Origin: Panopea generosa
Lineage: Eukaryota; Mollusca; Bivalvia; Adapedonta; Hiatellidae
Length of the DNA stretch: 64,000 nt
Direction of reading: 5' to 3'
Assembly: GCA_029582155.1 (NCBI GenBank)
Contig: CM055894.1
Location: forward strand, 36,755,132 to 36,819,131
This document shows, piece by piece, positions 10,701 to 21,871 of this stretch. A program made the position numbers and the translations under genes. The first letter of the stretch is position 1. Every line of letters begins with the position of its first letter. Under the pieces are notes generated by a model that saw nothing but the letters and a program-made list of their open reading frames with translations, searched no databases and was not told where the DNA came from.

Positions 10701-13700
10701 ATTAAGATTCTCTTTTGATTTATTATAAAGCAAGTCTCTACTGACGCAGGTCTCTCCACTAAGCAACTCTTCCTACCTAAGGGTCTCCTTTGATTTATTA
10801 TAAAGCAAGTCTCTACTGACGCAGGTCTCTCCATCAAGCAACTCTTCTTAATTGAGTTTTTCCTTTGATTTATTATGAAGCAAATCTCTACTAACGCAGG
10901 TCTCTCCACCAAGCAACTCTTCTTAATTAAGCTTTTCCTTTGATGTATTATAAAGCAAGTCTCTACTGACGCAGGTCTCTCCACCAAGCAACTCTTCCTA
11001 ATTAAGCTTCTCCTTTGATTTATTATAAAGCAAGTCTCTAATGACGCAGGTCTCTCCACCAAGCAACTCTTCCTAATTTAGATGCTCCTTTGATGTATTA
11101 TAAAGCAAGTCTCTACTGACGCAGGTCTCTCCACCAAGCAACTCTTCCTAACTAAGGGTCTCCTTTGATTTATTATAAAGCAAGTCTCTACTGACGCAGG
11201 TCTCTCCATCAAGCAACTCTTCTTAATTAAGTTTCTCCTTTGATTTATTATAAAGCAAGTCTCTACTGACGCAGGTCTCTCCACCAAGCAAATCATCTTA
11301 ATTCAGCGACTCCTTTGATTTATTATAAAGCAAGTCTCTACTGACGCAGGTTTCTCCATCAAGCAACTCTTCTAACTTAAGTTTCTGCTTTGATTTTTTA
11401 TAAAACAAGTCTCTACTGAAGCAGGTCTCTCCACCAAGCAACTCTTTCTAATTAAGCTTCTCCTTTGATTTATTTTAAAGCAAGCCTTCACTGACGCAGG
11501 TCTCTCCACCAAGCAACTCTTCTTAATTAAAATTCTTCTTTGATTTATTATAAAGCAAGTCTCTACTGACGCAGGTCTCTCTACCAAGCAATCTTTTTGA
11601 AATAAGCTTCTCTTTTGATTTATTTCAAAGCAAGTCTTTACTGACGCAGGTCTCTCCACCAAGCAACTTTTCTTCATTAAGCTTCTCCTTTGATTTATTA
11701 TCAAGCAAGTCTCTACTGACGCAGGTCTCTCCACCAAGAAAACTCTTCTTAATTGAGCGTCTCCTTTGATTTATTATAAAGCAAGTCTCTACTGAGGCAG
11801 GTCTCTCCATCAAGCAACTCTTCTAATTTAAGTTTCTCCTATGATTTATTATAAAGCAAGTCTCTACTGAAGCAGGTCTCTCCACCAAGCAACTTTTCCG
11901 AATTAAGTTTCTCCTTTTATTTATTATAAAGCAAGTCTCTACTGACGCAGGTCTCTCCACCAAACAACTCGTCTTAATTCAGCCTTTCTTTTGATTTATT
12001 ATAAAGCATGTCACTACTGAGGCAGGTCTCTCCATCAAGCAACTCTTTTAACTTAAGTTTCTCCTTTGATTTATTATAAAGCAAGTCTCTACTGACGCAA
12101 GTCTCTCCGCCAAGCAACTCTTCTAAATTAAGCTTATCCTTTGATTTATTATAAAGCAAGTCTCTACTGACGCAGGTCTCTCCATCAAGCAACTCTTCTA
12201 ATTTAAGTTTCTCCTTTGATTTATTATAAAGCAAGTCTCTACTGAAGCAGGTCTCTCCACCAAGCAACTTTTCCGAATTAAGTTTCTCCTTTTAATTATT
12301 ATAAAGCAAGTCTCTACTGACGCAGGTCTCTCCACCAAACAACTCGTCTTAATTCAGCCTTTCTTTTGATTTATTATAAAGCATGTCACTACTGAGGCAG
12401 GTCTCTCCATCAAGCAACTCTTTTAACTTAAGTTTCTCATTTGATTTATTATAAAGCAAGTCTCTACTGACGCAAGTCTCTCCACCAAGCAACTCTTCTA
12501 AATTAAGCTTATCCTTTGATTTATTATAAAGCAAGTCTCTACTGACGCAGGTCTCTCCATCAAGCAACTCTTTTAAATTAAGCTTCTACTTTGATTTATT
12601 ATAAAGCAAGTCAGGTCTCTACTGACGCAGGTCTCTCCACCAAGCAACTCTTCCTAATTAAAATTCTCCTTTGATTTATCATAAAGCAAGTCTCTACTGA
12701 CGCTGGTCTTTCCACCAAGCAACTCTTCCTAATTAAGCTTTTCCTTTGATGTATTATAAAGCAAGTCTCTACTGACGCAGGTCTCTCCACCAAGCAACTC
12801 TTTTAAATTAAGCTTCTACTTTGATTTATTATAATGCAAGTCTCTACTGAGGCAGGTCTCTCCATCAAGCAACTCTTCTAACTTAAGTGTCTGCTTTGAT
12901 TTATTATAAAACAAGTCTCTACTGAAGCAGGTCTCTCCACCAAGCAACTCTTCCTAATTAAGCTTCTCCTTTGATGTATTATAAAGCAAGTCTCTACTGA
13001 AGCAGGTCTCTCCACCAAGCAACTCTCCCTAATTAAGCTTCTTCTTAGATTTATTATAAAGCAAGTCTCTACTGACGCAGGTCTCTCCACCAAGCAACTC
13101 TTATTAATGAAGATTCTTCTTTGATTTATTATAAAGCAAGCCTCTACTGACGCAGGTCTCTGCACCAAGCAACTCTTCTTAATTAAGCTTCTTCTTTGAT
13201 TTATTATAAAGCAAGTCTCTACTGACGCAGGTCTCTCTACCAAGCACTTTTTTTTAATTAAGCTTCTCCTTTGATTTATTTTAAAGCAAGTCTTTACTGA
13301 CGCAGGTCTCTCCACCAAGCAACTTTTCTTCATTAAGCTTTTCGTTTGATTTATTATAAAGCATGTCTCTACTGAGGCAGGTCTCTCCACCAAGAAAACT
13401 CTTCTTAATTGAGCGTCTCCTTTGATTTATTATAAAGCAAGTCTCTACTGAGGCAGGTCTCTCCATCAAGCAACTCTTCTAACTTAAGTTTCTCCTTTGA
13501 TTTATTATAAAGCAAGTCTCTACTGAAGCAGGTCTCTCCAACAAGCAACTTTTCCGAATTAAGTTTCTCCTTTAATTTATTATAAAGCAAGTCTCTACTG
13601 ACGCAGGTCTCTCCATCAAACAACTCTTCTTAATTCAGCCTTTCTATTGATTTATTATAAAGCATGTCACTAATGAGGCAGGCCTCTCCATCAAGCAACT

Positions 13701-16700
13701 CTTTTAACTTAAGTTTCTGCTTTGATTTATTATAAAGTAAGTCTCTACTGACGCATGTCTCTCCACCAAGCAACTCTTCTAAATTAAGCTTCTCCTTTGA
13801 TTTATTATAAAACAAGTCTCTACTGACGCAGGTCTCTCCACCACGCAACTCTTCCTAATTAAGCTTTTCCTTTGATTTATTATAAAGCAAGTCTCTACTG
13901 ACGTAGGTCTCTCCACCAAGCAACTCTTCCTAATTAAGCTTCTCCTTTGATGTATTATAAAGCAAGTCTCTACCGAAGCAGGTCTCCCCACCAAGCAACT
14001 CTTCCTAACTAAGGGTCTCCTTTGATTTATTATAAAGCAAGTCTCTACTGACGCAGATCTCTCCATCAAGCAACTCTTCTTAATTACGTTTTTCCTTTGA
14101 TTCATTTTAAAGCAAGTCTCTACTGACGCAGGTCTCTCCACCAAGCAACTCTTCCTAATTAAGCTTCTCCTTTGATTCATTTTAAAGCAAGTCTCTACTG
14201 ACGCAGGTCTCTCCACCAAGCAACTCTACTTAATTATGTTTCTCCTTTGATTTATTATAAAGCAAGTCTCTACTGACGCAGGTCTCTCCACCAAGCAACT
14301 CTTCCTAATTAAGATTCTCCTTTGATTTATTATAAAGCAAGGCTCTACTGACGCAGGTCTCTCCACCAAGCAACTCTTCCTAACTAAGGGTCTCCTTAAA
14401 TTCATTATAAAGCAAGTCTCTACTGACGCAGGTCTCTCCATCAAGCAACTCTTCTTTATTAAGTTTCTCCTTTGATTCATTATAAAGCAAGTCTCTACTG
14501 ATGCAAGTCTCTCCACCAAGCAACTCTTCCTAATTATGCTTCTCCTTTGATTTATTATAAAGCAAGTGTCTACTGACGCAGGTCTCTCCACCAAGCAACT
14601 CTTCCTAATTAAGGGTCTTCTTTGATTTATTATAAAGCAAGTCTCTACTGACGCAGGTCTCTGCATCAAGCAACTCGTCTTAATTAAGTTTCTCCTTTTA
14701 TTTATTATAAAGCAAGTCTCTACTGACGCAGGTCTCTCCACCAAGCAACTCTTCATAATTAAGCTTCTCCTATGATTTATTATAAAGCAAGTCTCTACTG
14801 ACGCAGGTCTCTGCACCAAGCAACTCTTCTTAATTAAGCTGATCCTTTGATTTATTATAAAGCAAGTCTCTACTGACGCTGATCTCTCTATCAAGCAACT
14901 CTTCTAACCTAAGTTTCTCCTTTGATTTATTATAAAGCAAGTCTCTACTGAAGCAGGTCTCTCCACCAAGCAACTTTTCCGAATTAAGTTTCTCCTTTGA
15001 TTTATTATAAAACAAGTCTCTACTGACGCAGGTCACTCCACCAAGCAACTCTTCCTAACTAAGTGTCTCCTTTGATTTATTATAAAGCAAGTCTCTACTG
15101 ACGTAGGTCTCTCCACCAAGCAATTCTTCCTAATTAAGCTTTTCCTATGATTTGTTATGAAGCTAGTCTCTACTGACGCAGGTCTCTCCACCAAGCAACT
15201 CTTCCTAATTAAGCTTCTCCTTTGATGTATTATAAAGCAAGTCTCTATTGGCGCAGGTCTCTCCACCAAGCAACTATTCCTAACTAAGGGTCTCCTTTGA
15301 TTTATTATAAAGCAAGTTTCTACTTGCTCAGGTCTCTTCACAAGGCAACTTTTCCTAATTAAGCTTCTCCTATGATTTATTATAAAGCTAGTCTCTGCTG
15401 ACACAGGTCTCTCCATCAAGCAACTTTTCTTAATTAAGTTCTCCTTTGATGTTTTATAAAGTAAGTCTCTACTGAGGCAGGTTTCTCCACCAAGCAACTC
15501 TTCGCAATTAAGCGTCTCATTTGATTTATTATAAAGCAAGTCTCTACTGACGCAGGTCTATCCACCAATCAACTCTTCTTAATTAAGCATCTCCTTTCAT
15601 TTATAATAATGCGAGTCTCTACTGACGCATGTCTCTCCACCAATTAACTCTTCTTAATTAAGCTTTTCCTTTGATTTATTATTATGCAAGTTTATATTGA
15701 GACAGGTCTCTCCACCAAGCAACTCTTCTTAATTAAGCATCTCCTTTGATTTTTTTATAATGCACGTCTCTACTGACGCAGGTCTCTCTACCAAGCAACT
15801 CTTCTTAATTAAGCTTCTCCTTTGATGTATTATAAAGCAAGTCTCTACTGACGCAGGTCTCTCCACCAAGCAACTCTTCTTAATTCAGCCTTCCCTTTGA
15901 TTTATTATAAAGCAAGTCTCTACTGAAGCAGGTCTCTCCACCAAGCAACTCTTCTTAATTAAGCTTCTCCTTTGATTTATTTTAAAGCAAGTCTCTACTG
16001 ACGCAGGTCTCTCCACCAAGCAACTCATCTTAATTAAGCTTCTACTTTGATTTATTATAAAGCAAGTCTCTACTGACGCAGGTCTCTCCACCAAGCAACT
16101 CTTCCTAATTAAGCTTCTCCTTTGATTTATTATAAAGCAAGTCTCTACTGACGCAGGTCTCTCCACCAAGCATATCTTCTTAATTAAGCTTCTCCTTTGA
16201 TGTATTATAAAGCAAGTCTCTACTGACGCAGGTCTCTCCACCAAGCAACTCTTCCTAATTAAGCGTCTCCTTTGATTTATTATAAAGCAAGTCTCTACTG
16301 ACGCAGGTCTCTCTACCAAGCAACTCTTCTTAATTAAGCATCTTCTTTGATTTTTTATAATGCAAGTCTCTACTGACGCAGGTACCTCCACCAAGCAACA
16401 CTTCTTAATTAAGCTTTTCCTTTGATTTATTATAATGCAAGTCTCTATTGAGGCAGGTCTATACACTGAGCAACTCTTCTTAATTAAGCTTTTCCTTTGA
16501 TTTATTATAAAGCAAGTCTCTACTGAAGCAGGTCTCTCCACCAAGCAACTCTTCCTAATTAAGCTTCTCCTATGATTTATTATAAAGCAAGTCTCTACTG
16601 ACGCAGGTCTCTCCACTAAGCAACTTTTCCTAATTAAGCTTCTCCTTTGATTTATTATAAAGCAAGTCTCTACTGACGCAGGTCTCTTCATCAAGCAACT

Positions 16701-19560
16701 CTTCTAACTTAAGTTTCTCCTTTGATTTATTATAAAGCAAGTATCTACTGAAGCAGGTCTCTCCATCAAGCAACTTTTCCGAATTAAGTTTCTCCTTTGA
16801 TTTATTATAAAGCACGTCTCTACTGACGCAGTTCTCTCCACCAAGCAACTCTTCCTAACTAAGGGTCTCCTTTGATTTGTTATAAAGCAAGTCTCTACTG
16901 ACGCAGGTCTCTCCACCAAGCAACTCTTCCTTATTAAGCTTTTCCTATGATTTATTATAAAGCAAGTCTCTACTGAGGCAGGTCTCTCCACCAAGCAACT
17001 CTTCCTAATTAAGCTTCTCCTTTGATTTATTATAAAGCAAGTCTCTATTGGCGCAGGTCTCTCCACCAAGCAACTATTCCTTACTAATGGTCTCCTTTGA
17101 TTTATTATAAAGCAAGTCTCTACTTACGCAGGTCTCTTCACCAAGCAACTCTTCCTAATTAAGCTTCTCCTATGATTTATTATAAAGCTAGTCTCTACTG
17201 ACGCAGGTCTCTCCATCAAGCAACTCTTCTAAATTAAGTTCTCCTTTGATGTAGTATAAAGCAAGTCTCTACTGAGGCAGGTCTCTCCACCAAGCAACTC
17301 TTCCTAATTAAGCGTCTCCTTTGATTTATTATAAAGCAGGTGTCTACTGACGCAAGTCTATCCACCAATCAACTCTTCTTAATTAAGCATCTCCTTTAAT
17401 TTATTATAATGCACGTCTCTACTGACACAGGTCTCTCCACCAAGCATCTCTTCCTAATTAATTTTTCTCTTTTGATTTTTTATAAAGCAAGTCTCTATTG
17501 AGGCAGGTTTCTCCACCAAGCAACTCTTCTTAATTAAGCTTCTCTTTTGATTTATTTTAAAGCAAGTCTGTACTGACGCAGGTCTCTCCACCAAGCAACT
17601 CTTCCTAATTCAGCTGCTCCTTTGATTTATTATAAAGCAAGTCTCTACTGAGGCAGGTCTCTCCACCAAGCAACTCTTCTTAATTCAGCCTTCCCTTTGA
17701 TTTATTATAAAGCAAGTCTCTACTGACGCAGGTCTATCCACCAAGCAACTCTTCTTAATTCAGCCTTCCCTTTGATTTATTATAAAGGAAGTCTCTACTG
17801 AAGCAGGTCTCTCCACCAAGCAACTTTTCCGAATTTATATTCTCCTTTGATTTTTTATAAAGCAAGTCTCTATTGAGGCAGGTTTCTCCACCAAGCAACT
17901 CTTCTTCATTAAGCTTCTCCTTTGATTTATTTTAAAGCAAGTCTGTACTGACGCAGGTATATCCACCAAGCAACTCTTTCTAATTAAGCTTCTCCTTTGA
18001 TTTATTATAAAGCAAGTCCCTACTGACGCAGGTCTCCCCACCAAGCAACTCTTCTTAATTAAGCTTCTCCTTTGATTTATTATAAAGCAAGTCTCTACTG
18101 ACGCAGGTCTCTCCACCAAGCAACTCTTCCTTATTAAGCGTCTCCTTTGATTTATTATAAAGCAAGTCTCTACTGACGCATGTCTATCCACCAAGCAACT
18201 CTTCTTAATTAAGCTTTTCCTTTGATTTATTATAATGCAAGTCTCTATTGAGGCAGGTCTATACACCGAGCAACTCTTCTTAATTAAGCTTTTCTTTTGA
18301 TTTATTATGAAGCAAGTCTCTACTGAAGCAGGTCTCTCCACCAAGCAACTCTTCCTAATAAATGTTCTCCTTTGATTTATTATAAAGCAAGTCTCTATTG
18401 AGGCAGGTCTCTCCACCAAGCAACTCTTCCTAATTAAGCTTCTCTTTTGATTTATTATAAAGGAAGTCTCTACTAACGCAGGTCTCTCCACCAAGCAACT
18501 TTTCTTAATTAAGCTTCTCCTTTGATTTATTATAAAGCAAGTCTCTACTGCGGCAGGTCTCTCTACCAAGCAACTCTTCTTAATCAAGCTTCTCCTTTGA
18601 TTTATTATAAAGCAAGTCTCTACTGACGCAGGTCTCTCCACCAACAACTTTTCTTAATTAAGCTTCTCCTTTGATTTATTATAAAGCAAGTTCCTACTGA
18701 TGCAGATCTATCAATCAAGCAACTCTTCCTAATTAAGCATCTCCTTTGATTTATTATAAAGCTAGTTTCTACTGAGGCAGGTCTATCCATCAAGCAACTC
18801 TTCTTTATTAAGTTTCTCCTTTGATTTAGGTCTCTCCACCAAGCAACTTTTCTTAATTAAGCGTCTCCTTTGATTTATTATAAAGCAAGTTTCTACTGAT
18901 GCAGATCTATCAATCAATCAACTCTTCCTAATTAAGCATCTCCTTTGATTTATTATAAAGCTAGTTTATACTGAGGCAGGTCTATCCATCAAGCAACTCT
19001 TCTTTATTAAGTTTCTCCTTTGATTTAGGTCTCTCCACCAAGCAACTTTTCTTAATTAAGCGTCTCCTTTGATTTATTATAAAGCAAGTTTCTACTGATG
19101 CAGATCTATCAATCAAGCAACTCTTCCTAATTAAGCATCTCCTTTGATTTATTATAAAGCAAGTCTCTACTGAGGCAGGTCTATCCATCAAGCAACTCTT
19201 CTTAATTAAGTTTCTCCTTTGATTTATTATAAAGCAAGTTTCTACTGACACATGTCTATCCATCAAGCAACTTTTCCTAATTTAGCGTCTCCTTTGATTT
19301 ATTATAAAGCAAGTCTCTACTGAGGCAGGTCTCTCCATCAAGCAACTCTTCTTAATTAAGCTTTTCCTTTGATGTATTATAAAGCAAGTCTCTGCTGACG
19401 CAGGTCTCTCCACCGAGCAACCATTTTTACTTCTTACGTTTGTTATAAAACATGTCTCTTCTGAAGCAGGTCTCTTTCTCAAGCAACCCTTCCTTATTAA
19501 TCTTCTTCTTTGATTTATTATAAAACAGGTCTCTACTGGAGCAGATATCTTACTCAAGTA
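7714..19560. repeat. 75-bp satellite, subfamily A (about 155 monomers)
   Basis: The consensus monomer has these blocks in order: caggtctctccaccaagcaa, ctcttcctaattaagcttct, cctttgatttattataaagc, aagtctctactgacg. That is 75 bases, or 25 codons, so frames stay in register across many units. The minus strand therefore shows long open frames with a repeated 25-residue peptide (core ASVETCFIINQRR). Single-base indels recur, for example an extra A near 8362, 8962, 11739 and 13394, and they break every frame. This argues against a coding role. Monomers vary by roughly several to fifteen percent by eye. Local higher-order repeats occur: 375 bp at 11974-12600 and 199 bp at 18823-19220. Confidence 0.95.
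11974..12600. repeat. Five-monomer (375-bp) higher-order repeat inside subfamily A
   Basis: Distinctive variants at about 11974-12010 (cttaattcagcctttctttt, then a gcatgtcac variant) recur exactly 375 bases later at 12349-12385. The following monomers also repeat in the same order. This indicates a recent duplication of a five-monomer block, as expected from unequal exchange. Confidence 0.8.
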
Positions 19561-19844
19561 ACTCTTTCTAATTTAACTGCTTTAATTTATCTACTGAAGC
19601 AGATCTCCTCTTCATGTAATCATTCACAATTAAGTTTCTTTAATTTATTATAATGCATGTCTCTCCTGAAGCGATTTAGTGTAAAACAGGTCTCTATTGA
19701 ATCATGTCTCTCGCGCCAGGAATTCTTCCTCATTAAACTACTTTGATTAATATAAAGCAGGTGTCTACTGAAACAGATCTCTTCCTCAAGCAGCTTTTCC
19801 AAATTAAGCTTCTTTAATTTATTATAAAACAGGTCTCAACTGAA

Positions 19845-19850
<6 letters not shown>

Positions 19851-19905
<55 letters not shown>
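19851..19905 (+). repeat. (CT)n microsatellite
   Basis: About 27 uninterrupted CT units directly follow gaagcaggt, where satellite monomers have only gtctctc. The microsatellite appears to have grown from that short CT seed in the monomer. Confidence 0.97.
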
Positions 19906-19907
<2 letters not shown>

Positions 19908-20224
19908 CAAACTTCCTAATTGAGTTTTTGTTGTTTATTAATAATGCAGGTCTCTACTGAAGCTGGTCTCTCGCGCAAACAACTCGCCCTAATTGAGCTG
20001 CTTTGATTTATAGATAGAAATGCAGTTCGGTACTGAAGCAGGTCTCTCCCTTTAACAACCCATCCTAGTTAAGCCTCATCTTTGATTTATTTTAATGCAG
20101 GTAAGTCGCTACTGAAGCATGTCTCTCCGTCAAGCAACTCTTCCTAATTGAGCTTCATCTTTATTTTATTATAAAGCAAGTTTCTACTGATGCTAGTCTC
20201 ACCATCAATCAACTATTCCTAATT

Positions 20225-20520
20225 AGCCTTCTTTGTCGGTAGCGTGTCTGACTATCAATCCAGGGGCCGTGAGTTTGAATCCCCACCAGACCACAATCTT
20301 CATGATGATAAGTTTATACTAATTTGTTTAAGCTCGATTGCAATGAAAACTCAGAGCTTATATGAACCGCTCTCGAGTCAGCTTCCTTGGTAGAACCAGT
20401 ACTGAGTGTTGTTTTTTATGAGAGACCTCTGGCGCGAGTGGCCAACACTCTACCCATTAGACTACCGCCCCGCTTGTATGATTGATATACGACATTGCGT
20501 CTCACCGATAAATATTCAAT
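20225..20520 (+). mobile_element. SINE family A fragment interrupted by another SINE
   Basis: The head at 20230-20309 (gtcggtagcgtgtctgacta, then a B-box-like gagtttgaatccc) and the body resuming at about 20476 (attgatatacgacattgcgt) are contiguous in the complete copy at 34573-34889. Here they are separated by about 165 bases of SINE family B. This shows a nested insertion. The first bases of the head are missing or diverged. Confidence 0.8.
20310..20474 (-). mobile_element. SINE family B, diverged copy nested in SINE A
   Basis: On the minus strand it has a tRNA-like start (ggcggtagtctaatgggtag), the body motif agtactggttctacc and a 3' end like that of the copy at 3994-4191. The B-box region is diverged or lost. 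Short similar bases at the two junctions may be a decayed target duplication, but they are not convincing. Confidence 0.75.
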
Positions 20521-21597
20521 CAATTAATCTAAATTATTATAGAGCAGATCTATATTGAAGCAAATCCTCCTAATTAAAATTTCATGACTTATCATATAGC
20601 CGGTGTATGCTGGAGCAGGTCTTTCCCTCAAGTAGCTCTTCTTAACTAAGATTTTTCTTTGATTTATTTTAAACATGACCTACATTCATCATTATTTTGA
20701 GTCTGAGATTTAGACTCAAACTAAAATTTCAAATATTTAAGATTCAAATAACATCTATGAAACGAGCAAATTACTACATTTAATTGCAGAAACAAGTAGT
20801 TTCAATGATTATTCAACAGAAAATTTTATAGTATCTCATTTATTACCCATACTTGTATGTTTACAGGGTTTTATAAAATATAAGATATTGAGTCTGAGTC
20901 CGATTCTCAGACTCGAATTATTTATGAATTTAGGCCCTAGTTTCTTCTGAAACAGATCTCTTCTCAAACAACTCTTCATAATTAAATATATTCTTTGATT
21001 TATCGTAAAGCATGTATCTATTGAAGCAGGTCTCTCCCATCAGTAAGTCTTCCTGATTAAGATTATTTGATTTATTATAAAGCAGGTCTCTACTGAAGCA
21101 GGTCTCTTCCTCAAGCAACCATTCTTATTTAAGCGTCTTATTATATTTATATACTGAAGCAGGTTTCTACTTCAAGCATTTATTCAAAATTAAGCTTGTC
21201 TCTACTGAAGCAGGTCTCTCCTTCAAGCAACACTTCCTAATTAAACACCTCCTTTGAATTATTATAAAGCAAGTCTTTACTGAAGCAGTTCTAACTAATA
21301 TTATTTGATATATTATAAAGCAGGTCTCTCCCTCAAGCTACTCTTCCTAATGAAACAGGTCTCCACTTAAGCAGGTTTCTCGCTTAAGAAACTCTTCCTA
21401 ATAAACCATCGTCTTTGATTTATTATAAACAGGTCTCTTCTGTAACAAATCTCTTCTCTAGCAACTCTTCCTAATTAAATATAATCTTTGATTTATTATA
21501 AAGCAGGTATAAAGCAGGTCTCTTTCACCAGTCACTCTTATGGAACGCCAGAGCTGTCTTAAGTTCAGTATTGACATCTTAATGGGTCATTTAATAG

Positions 21598-21871
21598 TTG
21601 TGGTGGGTTGTCTCATCATTATGTTGGGTTGTCATAGCATTATATTGGGTTGTCATAGCATTGTGTTGGGTTGTCTTATCATTATGTTGGGTTGTCAAAG
21701 CATTATGTTGGGTTGTCATAGCATTGTGTTGGGTTGTCTTATCATTATGTTGGGTTGTCATAGCATTATGTTGGGTTGTCATAGCATTGTGTTGGGTTGT
21801 CTCATCATTATGTTGGGTTGTCATAGCATTATGTTGGGTTGTCATAGCATTGTGTTGGGTTGTCTTAGCAT
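21598..21871 (+). repeat. 21-bp tandem repeat with 63-bp higher-order pattern
   Basis: Thirteen units of about ttgggttgtcatagcattatg. Three unit types (cttatcattatg, catagcattatg and catagcattgtg endings) rotate with a 63-bp period over much of the array. Both strands stay open because 21 is a multiple of three, giving Cys/Ile/Leu- or Thr/Gln/His/Asn-rich peptides with no biological support. The array abuts the first B-type satellite monomer directly. Confidence 0.93.

Larger units (their letters stand above)
19561..21540. repeat. Degenerate transition zone between satellite subfamilies
   Basis: Monomers with aagcaggtctct and attataaag motifs are recognisable but of irregular length and strongly diverged. 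They are interrupted by a CT microsatellite (19851-19905), two nested SINE fragments (20225-20520) and a non-satellite AT-rich stretch (about 20665-20935). Some monomers look intermediate between A and B, for example those near 21060-21120. Confidence 0.8.
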
